64,000 nucleotides of DNA from Andreprevotia lacus DSM 23236 (GCF_900176275.1 NZ_FWXD01000004.1:124001-188000), one strand, 5' to 3'; positions 35,131 through 47,815 are shown, counted from the stretch's first letter. The notes: a model not told the origin generated them from the sequence alone. Numbers and translations are program-made.

Positions 35131-35676
35131 CTAGCGTGACGCCAGGCGCGTCTGCGTATCCAGCGTCAGCAACACGCAACGCAGTGCGGCAGCGTGTTCG
35201 GGATCGAGTATCTCACCCTGCAGGCTGAAGCGCTTGGCCACCTGCGCAATGGTCAGGATGGCGTTTTCATCCACTACGGCACTCATCACCCGCAGCGTCT
35301 GCACCAGTGCGGCATTGCATTTGTCACCACCGGCGCTGGATGACGATGCAGTAACCACGGCCGTGGGTTTATCGACGAACTCACCCGATGACACCACCCA
35401 ATCCAGTGCATTCTTGAGTGCGCCCGGCACGCCAAACGCATACTCGGGTGACGCAATCAACACCGCATCTGCTCCGGCCAGCGCTGCCCGCCAATCCCGC
35501 ACCGCTGCCGGTACGGTGTCGGCATCGTGATCCGGGTTGAACGGCGGCAAATGGGCTAGGCCGGTGTAGTCGAGCAAAGTGACACCGGCAGGCGCCAGCC
35601 CATGCAAAGCCCGCAACACGCCCCGGTTATACGAGGCAGCACGCAAGCTGCCACAGACGGTAAGAATGGTGGTCAT
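35131..35676 (-). CDS. NAD(P)H-dependent FMN reductase family protein
   Basis: A 181-residue flavodoxin-fold reductase. GSLRAASYNRGVLRAL is the FMN phosphate loop, and SPEYAFGVPGALKNALDWV is the family signature, as in ChrR/azoreductase-type quinone reductases. The ATG at 35676 has AAGGAG at 6 nt and overlaps the VF530 stop in ATGA, so the two genes are coupled. Likely role: two-electron reduction of quinones or xenobiotics under oxidative stress; inferred from family. Confidence 0.88.
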   Translation of the reverse strand: MTTILTVCGSLRAASYNRGVLRALHGLAPAGVTLLDYTGLAHLPPFNPDHDADTVPAAVRDWRAALAGADAVLIASPEYAFGVPGALKNALDWVVSSGEFVDKPTAVVTASSSSAGGDKCNAALVQTLRVMSAVVDENAILTIAQVAKRFSLQGEILDPEHAAALRCVLLTLDTQTRLASR

Positions 35677-35912
35677 CGTGACTCCTTGCCATAGCGCCGC
35701 AGGCATTCCAGATACAAGTCCTCAACCTGCTGGCGCGCCCATGGCGTGCGGCGCAGAAAGACCAGGCTGGACTTGATGCTGGGGTTGTCCTGAAAGCAGC
35801 GGATATTGATTATGCGGCCCAGCTCCGGCCAGCCGAAGAAATCGACCAGATCAAGCAGCATGGTTTCCAGCTTGATGCCGTGCAGCGGGTTGTTGTTTTG
35901 TGGGGTGTTCAT
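35673..35912 (-). CDS. VF530 family protein
   Basis: A 79-residue protein with the VF530 pattern: NPLHGIKLETML, FFGWPELGRIINIRCF, NPSIKSSLVFLRRTPWARQQVE. The family is small, helical and proposed to bind DNA; its role is unknown. The start at 35912 is chosen because the conserved core begins soon after it. It overlaps the FMN reductase gene by 4 nt. Confidence 0.85.
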   Translation of the reverse strand: MNTPQNNNPLHGIKLETMLLDLVDFFGWPELGRIINIRCFQDNPSIKSSLVFLRRTPWARQQVEDLYLECLRRYGKESR

Positions 35913-35925
35913 AGGTGGTAAAAGC

Positions 35926-35952
35926 AAAACGGGCTGACCGAAGCCAGCCCGT
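35926..35952 (-). terminator. Terminator of ettA
   Basis: On the minus strand ACGGGCTG and CAGCCCGT pair around a TTCG-containing loop, followed by TTTGCTTTT. It lies 15 bp after the ettA stop. Confidence 0.75.
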
Positions 35953-35966
35953 CTCGTCGGTGCGAT

Positions 35967-37634
<1,668 letters not shown>

Positions 37635-37766
37635 TTGCAAACAACCGGTTGGAATGAACGATGCGCGATTTTAACAGGCGCCGGTCGGCTTCGATGCATT
37701 CTTGACCATCATTTTGCTGCGCAAGCGGTCTAGCGTGGAAGCATTCCCCTGCCGGGAGCCAAGGCC

Positions 37767-39167
37767 ATGAGCACATTCCGCAGCGAAACCGACTCGATGG
37801 GCGCTATCGACGTGGCGGCAGATCGTTATTGGGGCGCGCAGACGCAGCGCTCCATCATCAATTTCCCCATCGGCGTGGCACGCTTTCGCTGGCAGCGGCC
37901 GATGATCCGCGCGCTGGGCATCCTCAAGCGCGCTGCGGCCGAAGCCAACCGCGAGCTGGGCGAGCTGCCGGGCGATGTGGCGGCGCTGATCGTGCAGGCG
38001 GCCGACGAGGTGATCGCCGGCAAGCTGGATGCGCATTTCCCGCTGGTGGTGTTCCAGACCGGCAGCGGCACGCAGTCCAACATGAATGCCAACGAGGTGA
38101 TCGGCAACCGCGCCATCGAGCTGGCCGGCGGCGTGATGGGCAGCAAGCAGCCGGTGCACCCCAACGATCATGTCAATCGCGGACAAAGCTCCAACGATAC
38201 CTTTCCCACTGCCATGCATATTGCGGTGGTGGAGCAAGTGCATGCCCGGCTGCTGCCTGCCGTGCGCGACTTGCGCGACACCTTGGCGCACAAGGCCGAG
38301 GAATACGAACGCATCGTCAAGACCGGCCGCACCCATCTGCAGGACGCCACGCCGATCACGCTGGGGCAGGAAATCGGCGCCTGGGTGGCGCAGATCAACT
38401 TCGGTATAGAGGCGATAAAGGCGGCTTTGCCTGGCGTGCTGCAACTGGCCATCGGCGGTACGGCGGTCGGCACCGGGCTGAACGCCCACCCGCAATTCGG
38501 CAGGCTGGCTGCGCAGAAAATCGCTGCCATCACCGGCCAGCCCTTTGCGGATGCCACCAACAAGTTCTTTGCACTGGCTGCGCACGATGCGCTGGTGCAA
38601 ACCTCGGCCGCGTTGCGCACGCTGGCGGGCGGGCTGATGAAAATGGCCAACGATGTGCGCTGGCTGGCCTCCGGCCCGCGTTGCGGTATTGGCGAGCTGA
38701 ATATCCCCGAGAACGAGCCGGGTTCATCCATCATGCCTGGCAAGGTCAACCCCACCCAGTGCGAGGCGCTGACCATGGTCTGCGTACAGGTGTTCGGCAA
38801 CGATGCCGCCGTGGCCTTTGCCGGCACGCAGGGTAATTTCCAGCTCAATGTCTACAAGCCGGTGATGGTGCATAACGTGCTCGAGAGCATCGAGCTGCTG
38901 GCCGATGCGTGCGCCGCCTTCAATGACCATTGTGCGTTGGGCATTGAACCCAATCTGCCGCGCATCAATGAAAACCTGGCGCGTAACCTGATGCTGGTGA
39001 CGGCGCTCAACCGCCACATCGGCTATGACAAGGCGGCAGCGATTGCCAAGAAAGCGCACAAGGAGGGGCTGACGCTCAAGCAGGCAGCGCTGGCGCTGGG
39101 GGCGCTGAGTGAAGCGGACTATGAGCGCTGGATCGTGCCACTCGACATGACCCACCCCAGTGCCTGA
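37767..39167 (+). CDS. fumC: Class II fumarate hydratase
   Basis: A 466-residue, iron-independent fumarase (fumarate + water to malate) of the aspartase/fumarase superfamily. [25 protein letters not shown] and the signature [15 protein letters not shown] are present. A purine-rich GGGAGCC precedes the ATG. It is divergent from ettA and convergent with the MFS transporter. FumC enzymes often serve when iron or oxidative stress limits class I fumarases. Confidence 0.96.
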   Translation: MSTFRSETDSMGAIDVAADRYWGAQTQRSIINFPIGVARFRWQRPMIRALGILKRAAAEANRELGELPGDVAALIVQAADEVIAGKLDAHFPLVVFQTGSGTQSNMNANEVIGNRAIELAGGVMGSKQPVHPNDHVNRGQSSNDTFPTAMHIAVVEQVHARLLPAVRDLRDTLAHKAEEYERIVKTGRTHLQDATPITLGQEIGAWVAQINFGIEAIKAALPGVLQLAIGGTAVGTGLNAHPQFGRLAAQKIAAITGQPFADATNKFFALAAHDALVQTSAALRTLAGGLMKMANDVRWLASGPRCGIGELNIPENEPGSSIMPGKVNPTQCEALTMVCVQVFGNDAAVAFAGTQGNFQLNVYKPVMVHNVLESIELLADACAAFNDHCALGIEPNLPRINENLARNLMLVTALNRHIGYDKAAAIAKKAHKEGLTLKQAALALGALSEADYERWIVPLDMTHPSA

Positions 39168-39175
39168 AACAACGC

Positions 39176-39194
39176 AGCCCGGCTGGGCCGGGCT
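39176..39194. terminator. Hairpin between fumC and the MFS gene
   Basis: AGCCCGG-CTGGG-CCGGGCT, a perfect 7-bp stem between convergent genes. T-run is poor (GTGTGT). Confidence 0.6.
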
Positions 39195-39218
39195 GTGTGT
39201 CAGGAGCCATGTGTCAAA

Positions 39219-40550
39219 TCACGCCGCCTTGCTGGCCAGTTTGCGATCTGCCTCGGCAGACGGCAGGGTGCTGGTGACTTGCGGGCTGAATGCGAGCAGA
39301 AAGCCCAGCACCGCCAGCGCAGCCACGTAGATGGCTGGTGCTTGCGGATTCTTGTTGATCCAGGCAGCGAGCACCACAGGGGTCATGCCGCCAAAGATCG
39401 CGTAGGCCACGTTGTATGAGAACGACAGCCCGGTGAAGCGCACCGTAGCCGGGAAGGCTCGCACGGCCACATAAGGTACGGTGGCGATGGCGCCGACAAA
39501 GAAGCCGGCCAGCGTGTAATTGCGCAGCAGCACATCATCGGCGGCAGGCAGGCTGCCGTAGAACAGCCAGCTTGTGAGCAGCAGGCCGGTAAAACCCACC
39601 AGCATGGTGATCCGTGCACCAAAGCGGTCGGTCGCCCAGCCGAACACGACGCAACCTATGGTCAACGCTAGCGTTGCCAGTGCATTGGCTTCGGACGCCA
39701 TGGCATCGGTGACGTGGAACACCTTCTGGATGTAGTTCGGCGTCATCAGGATCACGACGACGATGGCGGCAGACAGTACCCACGTCAGCAGCATCGACAC
39801 GCCGACTGCGGGTAGATGGCGTTCCAGTATGGGCTTGAGCGGGAGGCCATCGGCCAGTGCCTTGCGGGCGTGCAGCTCCTTGAAAATGGGCGTTTCGTCC
39901 AGGAAGCGGCGCAGGTAAACGGCGAAGAAGCCAAAGATGCCGCCCAGCAGGAAGGGATAACGCCAGGCCTGGGCGGCGATTTCAGCCGGAGTGTAGTGGG
40001 TATTCAGATACAGCTTGATCAGCGAGCCGAGCAGAATGCCGAAGGTCAGACCGGCAGTCAGTGTACCTACTGCCAAACCGGTTTTGCGTGCAGGCGCGTG
40101 TTCGGAAACGAAGACCCAGGCTCCAGGTACCTCACCACCGATAGCTGCCCCTTGCAGGATGCGCAGCAAGAGCAGCAGCAATGGTGCGGCGACGCCGATG
40201 GTGGCATAGGTTGGCAGCAGGCCGATGGCCAGGGTGGGCACGGCCATCAGGAAGATGGATAGCGTGAACATGCGCTTGCGGCCGAGTTTGTCGCCAAAGT
40301 GGGCGATGATGATGCCGCCCAGCGGACGTGCCAGATAACCGGCAGCGAAAATGCCGTAGGTCTGCAACTGGATCAGCCAGTCCGGCATATTGTGCGGGAA
40401 AAACAGCTGGCCGATTACGTTGGCGAAGTACACATAAATAACGAAATCGTAGAATTCGAGCGCGCCGCCCAAGGCGGACAGCGCCATGGTTTTGTAGTCG
40501 GAGCGGTTCAGCGGCCGGTGCAGTTCGGCATCGGTAAAGGTGGTGGTCAT
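39219..40550 (-). CDS. MFS transporter, metabolite:H+ symporter (MHS) family
   Basis: A 443-residue inner-membrane protein with about 12 TM segments. ALGGALEFYDFVIYVYFANV at the first TM and the GRKRMFTLSIFLMAVPT loop place it with MHS transporters such as KgtP, ProP and ShiA. The ATG at 40550 is chosen because upstream residues are low-complexity and unlike the family. Substrate cannot be assigned. A neighbouring fumarase might hint at a C4 or C6 acid, but the genes are convergent, not operonic. Confidence 0.88.
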   Translation of the reverse strand: MTTTFTDAELHRPLNRSDYKTMALSALGGALEFYDFVIYVYFANVIGQLFFPHNMPDWLIQLQTYGIFAAGYLARPLGGIIIAHFGDKLGRKRMFTLSIFLMAVPTLAIGLLPTYATIGVAAPLLLLLLRILQGAAIGGEVPGAWVFVSEHAPARKTGLAVGTLTAGLTFGILLGSLIKLYLNTHYTPAEIAAQAWRYPFLLGGIFGFFAVYLRRFLDETPIFKELHARKALADGLPLKPILERHLPAVGVSMLLTWVLSAAIVVVILMTPNYIQKVFHVTDAMASEANALATLALTIGCVVFGWATDRFGARITMLVGFTGLLLTSWLFYGSLPAADDVLLRNYTLAGFFVGAIATVPYVAVRAFPATVRFTGLSFSYNVAYAIFGGMTPVVLAAWINKNPQAPAIYVAALAVLGFLLAFSPQVTSTLPSAEADRKLASKAA

Positions 40551-40768
40551 GGTTGTATCGCAGGCAGAGTCGATCAAACGGCTGCACGTTGACATGGCGG
40601 GGGTGGGCCTGCCGGCATGGGTGGTGGCCCTGGGTGGGGGCGCGTGGGCCGGGGCAGGGGTGTTGCCCCGGTGGGGAGCCGGCATGCACAGCCAGCGTGC
40701 ATTGTAAGCGCGTTTACGGTGTGGCGGCAGTTGCCGCTAGTCCGGATGTGGTGTGTTTGCCCGTGTGA

Positions 40769-41524
40769 TCAGGGTTGCTGCTGGGGTAGCAGCGCATCGT
40801 GCCAGCCCAAGGCATCGATGATGCTGTGCATGTCGGCGGCCAGCGGGCAGTGGATGTCTACCTGGATGCCGGTGGCCGGGTGGGCAAAATACATGCGCGT
40901 GCACGCCAGCAGCATGCGCTGGATGCCGAAGCGCTCGGCAAACATGCGGTTGTGCGGCCCCTTGCCATAGGTGGCGTCACCGATGATGGGGTGGCTCAGG
41001 TGCTTCATGTGCCGGCGCAACTGGTGGCGGCGGCCGGTGAGCGGGTGCAGGTGCGCCAGCGCATAGCGGCTGGTGGGGTAGCGATCATTGGCGACGGCCA
41101 GCTCGGCGGTGGCTAGCCGCGTGAAGCGCGTTTCCGCATCCTGCACCGCCAGTTCCTGCGAGGCGAGGCCCAGCTGGTTGCCGTAGTCATCGGCTTGGCG
41201 GGTGAGTGGGTGGTCGATATGGCCGGCCTCGGGCAGCCAGCCGCGCACCACGGCCAGGTATTCCTTGCCGATGGTCTTGGCTTCGAAGGCTTCCGACAGC
41301 ACGCGGCCGGCTTGCGGGTTGAGCGCAAACAGCAGGATGCCCGACGTGCCCTTGTCCAGCCGGTGTACCGGATAGACATACTGGCCGATCTGGTCACGCA
41401 CGATCTGCATGGCAAAACGGGTTTCGTGCCGGTCTATCATCGAACGATGCACCAGCAGGCCCGACGGTTTGTGTACGGCGATGATTTGGTCGTCCTGATA
41501 CAGGACCGGGAGCGTTTCTTTCAC
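40769..41524 (-). CDS. truC: tRNA pseudouridine(65) synthase
   Basis: A 251-residue RluA-family pseudouridine synthase. The catalytic Asp57 is in HRLDKGTSGILL, and LTGRRHQLRRHMKHLSHPIIGD is the family C-terminal motif. The N-terminus LPVLYQDDQIIAVHKPSGLLVH and overall length fit TruC, which modifies U65 in tRNAs. No S4 domain is present. Other RluA-type specificities are less likely but possible. Confidence 0.88.
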   Translation of the reverse strand: MKETLPVLYQDDQIIAVHKPSGLLVHRSMIDRHETRFAMQIVRDQIGQYVYPVHRLDKGTSGILLFALNPQAGRVLSEAFEAKTIGKEYLAVVRGWLPEAGHIDHPLTRQADDYGNQLGLASQELAVQDAETRFTRLATAELAVANDRYPTSRYALAHLHPLTGRRHQLRRHMKHLSHPIIGDATYGKGPHNRMFAERFGIQRMLLACTRMYFAHPATGIQVDIHCPLAADMHSIIDALGWHDALLPQQQP

Positions 41525-41626
41525 GATGCAAAAACCGGAAACGCTGCGGCCAACTGCCGCAGCGGAAGATCAAATGATAGCGGGCTGGCGGAAAAAATCT
41601 GCCGCTGCAGCCCGGGTCGGAATGTG

Positions 41627-41669
41627 ATCTGGATGAACGGCAAGCTGCTGCTTGCCGTTGACCAGATCG
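41627..41669. terminator. Long hairpin downstream of ftsK
   Basis: GATCTGG and AACGGCAAGC pair with GCTTGCCGTT and CCAGATC around TGCT, with a small internal bulge, giving a 17-bp stem. It lies 12 bp beyond the ftsK stop. No T-run follows, so it may be a processing or stability element. Confidence 0.6.
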
Positions 41670-41681
41670 TGTTAGCGGTGC

Positions 41682-44600
41682 TTATTCTCCTGCTGGCATC
41701 AGCACGCTGCGGTTGCCGTTGCTCTCCATCGCGCTGACCAGGCCAGCGGCTTCCATGCTTTCGATCAGCCTTGCCGCGCGGTTGTAGCCAATGCGCAATT
41801 GCCGCTGTACCGACGAAATGGATGCACGCCTGCTTTGCAGCACAAAGGCTACGGCCTCATCGTAGAGCGGATCGGCTTCGGCATCGGCCGGTGCGCCAGT
41901 TGCGCCTGGCGCGGCTTCGGCATCGAAGCCGGGGTTGAGCACGCCATCGACGTAATCCGGCTCGCCGAACTGCTTGAGGTGCTCGACCACCGCATGCACT
42001 TCTTCGTCGGTACAGAACGCGCCATGCACGCGCTGCGGATAGCCGGTGCCCGGCGGCAGGTAAAGCATGTCGCCCTGGCCCAGCAGCGCCTCGGCGCCCA
42101 TCTGGTCGAGGATGGTGCGCGAATCGACCTTGCTCGAGACCTGGAAGGCAATGCGCGTCGGGATATTGGCCTTGATCAGGCCGGTAATCACGTCCACCGA
42201 CGGGCGTTGCGTGGCGAGGATCAAGTGGATGCCGGCGGCGCGCGCCTTCTGTGCCAGCCGCGCGATCAGTTCTTCAATCTTCTTGCCGGCCACCATCATC
42301 AGGTCGGCAAATTCATCCACCACCACCACGATGAAGGGCAGGTGCTCAAGCGGCTCGGGGTTGTCCGGCGTCAGCGTGAACGGATTGGTCAGCTTGCGGC
42401 CTGATTCAGCGGCTTCGCGGATTTTCTGGTTGTAACCGGCGAGATTGCGCACACCCAGCGCGCTCATCAGCCGGTAGCGCTTTTCCATCTCGGCCACACA
42501 CCAGTTGAGCGCGTTGGCGGCCAGCTTCATGTCGGTCACCACCGGGGCCAGCAGGTGCGGAATGCCGTCATACACCGACAGCTCCAGCATCTTTGGGTCC
42601 ACCATGATGAAGCGAACTTCCTCAGGCGTGGCCTTGTAGAGCAGGCTGAGGATCATGGCATTCACGCCCACCGATTTGCCCGAGCCGGTGGTACCGGCCA
42701 CCAGCATGTGCGGTGCGCGGGCCAGATCGGTGACGATGGGTTTGCCGGTGATATCCATGCCCAGCGCCATGGTCAGGCGTGATTCGGACTGCAGGAATAC
42801 ATCGGCGGCCAGCACCTCGGACAGGCGGATCATCTGCCGTACCGGGTTGGGCAGCTCCATGCCCATGCAGGTCTTGCCGGGGATGGTTTCCACCACCCGG
42901 ATCGACGCCAGCCCCAGTGCGCGCGCCAGATCCTTCATCAGGTTGACGATCTGTGCGCCGCGCACGCCCACGGCAGGTTCGATCTCGTAGCGGGTAATCA
43001 CCGGGCCGGCATAGGCATCCAGCACGCGCACTTTCACGCGGAATTCGGCCAGCTTTTCTTCGATGACGATGCCGCGTTCGATCAGCTCTTCTTCCGATTG
43101 GGCGGCAACCGCTGCGGCGGCCTCACGCAGCAAAGTCAGCGGCGGCAGCATGAAAAAATCGAAGCGCGGTGCGGCTGGCGCTGTCGGTGCTGCGGCCTGC
43201 GGGGCTTGCCACGGCGCAACGGCAGGTGTCGGCATGCTGCTGGTCGGCGCAGCCTCTTGCTGGCGGGCTACTGCTGCGGCCAGGGCGTGGCCAAGGGCCG
43301 TATCTGGCGCGGTGCTTGTTTGCCAGGGCAGCGTGGCCACTTCGGCTTCCGGCAATGCCGCAGCGGGTGCCCAAGGGTTTTCTGGTGTTGTGGCCAACGC
43401 AGGGGATTCGGCCTCTTCCTCATCCTGCCAAGGCGCGAAGTTGCCGGCAAAGGCGGCACGGACCTGCGCGTGATAGCTCTCTGGCAAGACGATGTCATCC
43501 AGTGCCGCTGGAGCGTAGGCGGGTTCGCTTGCTGCGTGCCCGACTTGAGCCTCCGGCACGGTTTCCACCGCTGCCACCGTGGGCTCTTCGACTACCTCGC
43601 CATATGCATAAGGTGCCGGCGTGGCTGGAGGGGGAGTGATTTGCGCAGCCAGTTCGGGTGCTGGCACATCGATCAATGCCGGCGCTACTGGCGGCAATTC
43701 GGGGATGAGGCCGGTAGCTGCCGGCGCGGCAGCATGAATAGCCGACATCGGGCTTGCCACGATGTCTGTGGCAGGCAGTTGCGGGGCGGCCACGGTCGTG
43801 CTTGCGGCCGGCAGCGTGATGGGCGGCAGCAAGTCTTCTGTCGCAACGTCCAGCGGTGGCAGCAACGGGGCAAGCTCGGCAGCCGGTGGCGGGGGGGGCG
43901 TGGCCGGTACGGCTTCGAGGGGTGGGGCCGACGCGGCACCTGTTGCCTCATTGCTGCTCGCGGCGATGGGGGTGGCCGGGCGGATCAGCCGCGAGCGGCT
44001 GCCGGTCTGGCTGGTGGAGCGGGGTGTGGCCACCGGGGCGGGTGCGGCGGCCGGTACAGGGCTTGCATCATCCAGCTTTTCACCATGAATCTCGCGCAGG
44101 CGTGCGCGGATTTCGTTCGGGCTGATCACCGGCAGCTCGGTCGGAGCGGGGGGCTGTGGCAGCTCGCCGTGCTTGGCAATGGTGGCACGGCGCAGGTTGT
44201 TCAGCACTTGCGGCAGTTCGATGGTCGACACCGGCTTGCCGGCGGTTGGGCGGGTGGCCGGTTTGGGCGGCGGCGGGGCCAGCTTGATGATTTCCGGCGC
44301 AGGGGCAGGCGTGGCCGCAGCTTTGGCGACAGCCGGGGCAGGCGCTGGCGTGCTCGCTACTGTAGCGGGTGCCGGTGCCTCGATTTGCGCGGTGTTGCGC
44401 AGGTGCTCGGGCGACAGCGATTGCTGCAGTCTGGCGCGCATGCGCTGCAACGCCGATGGTGCTGCGGCTTCTTCTTCCGCCACCTTGTCGTCAAGATCAT
44501 CATCGTGGTCTGTGGCGGTGGTGAATACGGGTTCAGGCTGTGCAGGTGTTTCCGGGGTGTAATAGGGCGTGCTGCGCAGCGATTGCCACCAGGCGCGCAC

Positions 44601-45140
44601 TGCGGCAAGCGGGCTGGCTGGCGTTGCTGCCGCAGCCGATTCGGCGGCAAAAGGTTCGGCATCGTCGGCAATCTCGTCACTGCTTTTCGTCTCGGGGCGC
44701 AGCAGCTTCCAGAGCGCCTGCCAGCCGTGGCCGGTCAGCAGTGGCACGCAGGCAGCAGCGGTGGCAACCAGTGTCAGCACGGTGGCGATGGCGTTGTCGG
44801 CGTGCAGCCCCAACGGTTGCAACAGCCAGGCACCCAGCAGCGGCCGGCTGTCGTTGCCGGCCAGAAAATCGGTGCAGGCAAAGCCCAGCAACAGCAGCGC
44901 GAAACCTGCCGCTGGCTGCCAGCGGGCCGGGTGCAGTGGCAAGCCGCGGTGACTGCGCCAGCCGGCACGGGCGGCCGGAATCAGCAGCAGCGGGGCGGCA
45001 TGGCCGATCAGCGCAAACAGCGGGCCACCCGGCCAGCACATCAGGGCGATGGTGACTGTGGCAAACACCCAAGCCAGGGTGAGGGCAAATTGCCGTGGCT
45101 CGTTGCCGGTGGCGGGGGTAGGTTCGGGAACGTCGGTCAT
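41682..45140 (-). CDS. ftsK: DNA translocase FtsK
   Basis: A 1152-residue septal DNA pump. The N-terminal membrane part (about 1-145) has roughly four TM segments, and a very long Pro/Ala-rich linker spans about 150-680. The RecA-like motor has Walker A GTTGSGKS near residue 815 and [20 protein letters not shown], and a C-terminal winged-helix gamma domain ([20 protein letters not shown]) would read KOPS sequences and activate XerCD at dif. All key motor motifs are intact. The linker is compositionally extreme but typical of betaproteobacterial FtsK. Confidence 0.96.
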   Translation of the reverse strand: MTDVPEPTPATGNEPRQFALTLAWVFATVTIALMCWPGGPLFALIGHAAPLLLIPAARAGWRSHRGLPLHPARWQPAAGFALLLLGFACTDFLAGNDSRPLLGAWLLQPLGLHADNAIATVLTLVATAAACVPLLTGHGWQALWKLLRPETKSSDEIADDAEPFAAESAAAATPASPLAAVRAWWQSLRSTPYYTPETPAQPEPVFTTATDHDDDLDDKVAEEEAAAPSALQRMRARLQQSLSPEHLRNTAQIEAPAPATVASTPAPAPAVAKAAATPAPAPEIIKLAPPPPKPATRPTAGKPVSTIELPQVLNNLRRATIAKHGELPQPPAPTELPVISPNEIRARLREIHGEKLDDASPVPAAAPAPVATPRSTSQTGSRSRLIRPATPIAASSNEATGAASAPPLEAVPATPPPPPAAELAPLLPPLDVATEDLLPPITLPAASTTVAAPQLPATDIVASPMSAIHAAAPAATGLIPELPPVAPALIDVPAPELAAQITPPPATPAPYAYGEVVEEPTVAAVETVPEAQVGHAASEPAYAPAALDDIVLPESYHAQVRAAFAGNFAPWQDEEEAESPALATTPENPWAPAAALPEAEVATLPWQTSTAPDTALGHALAAAVARQQEAAPTSSMPTPAVAPWQAPQAAAPTAPAAPRFDFFMLPPLTLLREAAAAVAAQSEEELIERGIVIEEKLAEFRVKVRVLDAYAGPVITRYEIEPAVGVRGAQIVNLMKDLARALGLASIRVVETIPGKTCMGMELPNPVRQMIRLSEVLAADVFLQSESRLTMALGMDITGKPIVTDLARAPHMLVAGTTGSGKSVGVNAMILSLLYKATPEEVRFIMVDPKMLELSVYDGIPHLLAPVVTDMKLAANALNWCVAEMEKRYRLMSALGVRNLAGYNQKIREAAESGRKLTNPFTLTPDNPEPLEHLPFIVVVVDEFADLMMVAGKKIEELIARLAQKARAAGIHLILATQRPSVDVITGLIKANIPTRIAFQVSSKVDSRTILDQMGAEALLGQGDMLYLPPGTGYPQRVHGAFCTDEEVHAVVEHLKQFGEPDYVDGVLNPGFDAEAAPGATGAPADAEADPLYDEAVAFVLQSRRASISSVQRQLRIGYNRAARLIESMEAAGLVSAMESNGNRSVLMPAGE

Positions 45141-45195
45141 GCGTGTCGCTGTGGTGCATGGCCTTGCGCGCGCAGGGCCGGTAAATCGGAAGGCT

Positions 45196-45214
45196 GGGCG
45201 CCGCGCGGGCGCCC
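45196..45214. repeat. Hairpin after the UPF0114 gene
   Basis: GGGCGCC and GGCGCCC pair across a 5-nt loop, 12 bp past the UPF0114 stop on the minus strand. Possible terminator without a T-run. Confidence 0.45.
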
Positions 45215-45225
45215 GGTGCGGCTAA

Positions 45226-45735
45226 TCAGTGCTTGCCGCCAAAGGCAATGCGGTCCATCACCGCGAACAGCACGCCCGACACCACGAAGGTGAGGTGGAT
45301 GCCGATCTGCCAGGCCAGCTGGGTCTGGTCGGTGGACTGGATGTTGACGAAGGCCTTGAGCAGGTCGATGGCCGAGATGGCCACGATGGAGCCGATCAGC
45401 TTGAGCTTGAGGTCGGCATAGCTCACCTTGCCCATCCAGCTGGGTTTATCCACCGAGTTGTGGGCGACATCCAGCTTGGAAATGAAGTTTTCATAGCCGC
45501 TGAACACCACGATCAACAGCAGGTTGGCCACCAGCGTCACATCGACCATGCCCAGAATGGCAATAATCAGGTTACCCTCGCCGGTCATCAGGATGTGGAA
45601 CAGCCCGGCAACCTCTTTGAGCATCTTGACGAACAAGGCCAGAATGCCAAGGATCAGCAGCAGATAAAACGGGGCCAGCAGCCAGCGGCTGTTGAAGATC
45701 GCGCTTTCAAGCGAGGATTCGATTTTGTCGCGCAT
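45226..45735 (-). CDS. UPF0114 (YqhA-like) membrane protein
   Basis: A 169-residue inner-membrane protein with about four hydrophobic segments. The N-terminus ESSLESAIFNSRWLLAPFYL and the GYENFISKLD and KLIGSIVAISAIDLLKAF segments identify the UPF0114/YqhA family. Function unknown. The ATG at 45735 gives the normal start, with AAGGAA 10 nt upstream; the frame is open further but reads into the divergent hydrolase gene. Confidence 0.9.
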   Translation of the reverse strand: MRDKIESSLESAIFNSRWLLAPFYLLLILGILALFVKMLKEVAGLFHILMTGEGNLIIAILGMVDVTLVANLLLIVVFSGYENFISKLDVAHNSVDKPSWMGKVSYADLKLKLIGSIVAISAIDLLKAFVNIQSTDQTQLAWQIGIHLTFVVSGVLFAVMDRIAFGGKH

Positions 45736-45831
45736 GGCAGGCAGTTCCTTCGGGCGGGCAGCAATGATCCGGCCCGCAATTGTACCGCGCACGAGGTGCT
45801 TAGGCAGCGTGCGCAACACAGGAAATATTGA

Positions 45832-46653
45832 ATGAGTCGCCAGCTTGAAGTATTGCACCATCCGCCGCAGGGCAAAGCGCTGGATGCGCCGCCATTGCTG
45901 TTGGTGCACGGCGCCTATACCGGTGCCTGGTGCTGGTCGCAGACCTTTCTGCCCTGGCTGGCCGCGCGCGGCTTCGATGTGCACGCGCTCAGCCTGTCGG
46001 GCCACGCCGGTAGCGAGGGGCGCGACCGGCTCGATACCTTCGGCCTGCACGATTACGCAGCAGACGTGCAACAAGTGATGGCCAGCTTGCCGCGCACGCC
46101 GCTGCTGGTGGGGCATTCGCTGGGCGGCTATGTGGTGCAGAGTGTGGCGCGCCGCCAGCCGGTGCCGGGCATTGCACTGCTGGCCAGCGTGCCGCCCTAT
46201 GGCCTGGCCGGGGCCTTCTGCCACATGGGGCTGACCGCACCGCACCTGCTGTGGGGCCTGGGCAAGGAACAATTGGCGCACCCGCTGTCATCCCGGCTGC
46301 CTGAACTCGACTTGGTGATGATGCGCGAGCTGTTGTTCTCCAATGCCCCTGATTCTGACCAGATACGCGCCTTTACCGCGCGTACGCAGCCCGAGTCGAT
46401 GCGTGCGCTGGCCGAGTTGATGTTGCCGCATCCGCTACAACTATGGGGTGAGCCGCGTATTCCGGCGCTGGTGGTCGGCGTGGAGCGTGACCGCATCATT
46501 CCGGGCAGCGATATCTGGGTGACTGCACGTGCCTGGCACACCCAGCCGCTGTTCTTTGCCGATACCGGCCATGCGCTGATGCAGGACGCAGGCTGGGAAC
46601 GGATTGCCCACGCCGTGGCCGAATGGGCGACACGGCATTTCCTGCCAAGCTGA
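45832..46653 (+). CDS. Alpha/beta-fold hydrolase
   Basis: A 273-residue serine hydrolase. The nucleophile elbow GHSLGG places Ser96, the oxyanion-hole segment is [13 protein letters not shown], and the catalytic His is in DTGHALMQD near residue 250. It is soluble, with no signal peptide. Substrate unknown. Its stop (TGA at 46651-46653) lies 11 nt before the msrB start, so the two are likely co-transcribed. Confidence 0.85.
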   Translation: MSRQLEVLHHPPQGKALDAPPLLLVHGAYTGAWCWSQTFLPWLAARGFDVHALSLSGHAGSEGRDRLDTFGLHDYAADVQQVMASLPRTPLLVGHSLGGYVVQSVARRQPVPGIALLASVPPYGLAGAFCHMGLTAPHLLWGLGKEQLAHPLSSRLPELDLVMMRELLFSNAPDSDQIRAFTARTQPESMRALAELMLPHPLQLWGEPRIPALVVGVERDRIIPGSDIWVTARAWHTQPLFFADTGHALMQDAGWERIAHAVAEWATRHFLPS

Positions 46654-46664
46654 TGGAGACCGAC

Positions 46665-47066
46665 ATGAGTGCAAAAATCGTCAAGACCGATGCCGAATGG
46701 CGCGAGCAACTTACGCCCGAGCAATACCGTGTGACGCGGCAGGCCGGTACCGAGCGCCCGTTTTCTGGCGAACATTACTATCATAACCATGCGGGCGAAT
46801 ACCGCTGCGTGTGCTGCGATGCGCTGCTGTTCAAGTCGGATACCAAGTTTGACGCCGGTTGCGGCTGGCCGAGCTTTTTCGAAGAGGCCGAGAATGGCGC
46901 CATCGTGCGCCTGCGCGATAGCAGCCACGGCATGCTCCGCATCGAAGTGCGTTGCGCGCAGTGCGATGCCCATCTGGGCCATGTATTCCCGGACGGGCCG
47001 GAGCCGACCGGCGAGCGTTACTGTATTAATTCCGTAGCGTTGACATTCGCATCTGAACGTAACTAA
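46665..47066 (+). CDS. msrB: Peptide-methionine (R)-S-oxide reductase
   Basis: A 133-residue enzyme that repairs methionine-R-sulfoxide in proteins. Zinc is held by CVCC (Cys48/51) and CAQC (Cys97/100), and the catalytic Cys120 is in RYCINSVAL. The ATG at 46665 has GGAG at 7 nt and is preferred to the ATG at 46653. It is cytoplasmic, with no signal peptide, and follows the hydrolase gene closely. Confidence 0.95.
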   Translation: MSAKIVKTDAEWREQLTPEQYRVTRQAGTERPFSGEHYYHNHAGEYRCVCCDALLFKSDTKFDAGCGWPSFFEEAENGAIVRLRDSSHGMLRIEVRCAQCDAHLGHVFPDGPEPTGERYCINSVALTFASERN

Positions 47067-47156
47067 ATGTAGGGGAAAGATTTGTGGTAATTTTGTGGTG
47101 GGGAACACAAAAACTGCAAACCCGAACCTGCGTCGATAACCTCGTTGAGAGAAGTC

Positions 47157-47768
47157 ATGAAAAAAACCTATAAAACCGGCTTGCTTCTGCTTGCAGCAGT
47201 GGTTGGCCTGGCAGCCTGCGGGAAAGCCGAAGAAGCAAAAAACGTCAAAGCCGACCCGGCTGAATTGACCAATGTTCTGAATGGTGATCTCAGCACTGCA
47301 GAGCGCAACTGCATTGCCGTGCCGGTGAAGTTCGAGCAGCCGGTGGAGAAGGACTACGCCAAGCTGACCGACCCGAACGGCGCGCAGCTTGATGCGCTGG
47401 TCAAGGCCAACCTGATCAAGGCCACCCCGGCTGAAGACGGCAAAGTCACCTTCAGCGCAAGCGATGCGGGCAAGGAGTTCTATTCCGGCCTGGCGGGCGC
47501 GGGTGGCCCGGGCTTCTGCGCTGGCGAAGTCAGCGTGGCATCGATTGTGGATGACAAGGTCGAGGAAGAGCGTGAGAAATTCCGCCGCCATCTGGTGACC
47601 TATCAGTACAAGTTCGAGAAACTGGCCCCGTGGCAGAGCGATGCCGGCATCCGCGCCGCCTTCCCGCAGTTTGCTGCCTTTGCCGATCAGGCCGGCAAGC
47701 AGCCGCTGAAGTCTGAGCTGACCACGCGTGGTGATGGCTGGAACGTGAGCGCAGCACCGGCGCAATAA
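47157..47768 (+). CDS. Predicted lipoprotein of unknown function
   Basis: A 203-residue protein. MKKTYKTGLLLLAAVVGLAAC is a textbook lipoprotein signal, with the lipid-bearing Cys at residue 21. The mature part is charged, with Cys residues in ERNCIAV and PGFCAGE that could form a disulfide. No domain is recognised. Purine-rich GAGAG precedes the ATG at 47157; a start four codons earlier is in frame but would disrupt the signal. It ends at a strong hairpin. Confidence 0.75.
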   Translation: MKKTYKTGLLLLAAVVGLAACGKAEEAKNVKADPAELTNVLNGDLSTAERNCIAVPVKFEQPVEKDYAKLTDPNGAQLDALVKANLIKATPAEDGKVTFSASDAGKEFYSGLAGAGGPGFCAGEVSVASIVDDKVEEEREKFRRHLVTYQYKFEKLAPWQSDAGIRAAFPQFAAFADQAGKQPLKSELTTRGDGWNVSAAPAQ

Positions 47769-47775
47769 GCGCCGC

Positions 47776-47815
47776 GAGCAAAACCCTGCAGGCTGCGTTG
47801 CGCAGGGTTTTGCTC
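47776..47815 (+). terminator. Terminator hairpin after the lipoprotein gene
   Basis: GAGCAAAACCCTGC and GCAGGGTTTTGCTC are perfect 14-bp arms with a 12-nt loop. The right arm contains TTTT. Confidence 0.72.

Noticed and set aside
47776-47815. The GAGCAAAACCC hairpin as a second copy of the MITE at 7281
   Set aside because: It shares only a short AAAACCC-type arm, is 40 bp long, lacks the GAGCCGC end and has no target duplication. A terminator explains it.
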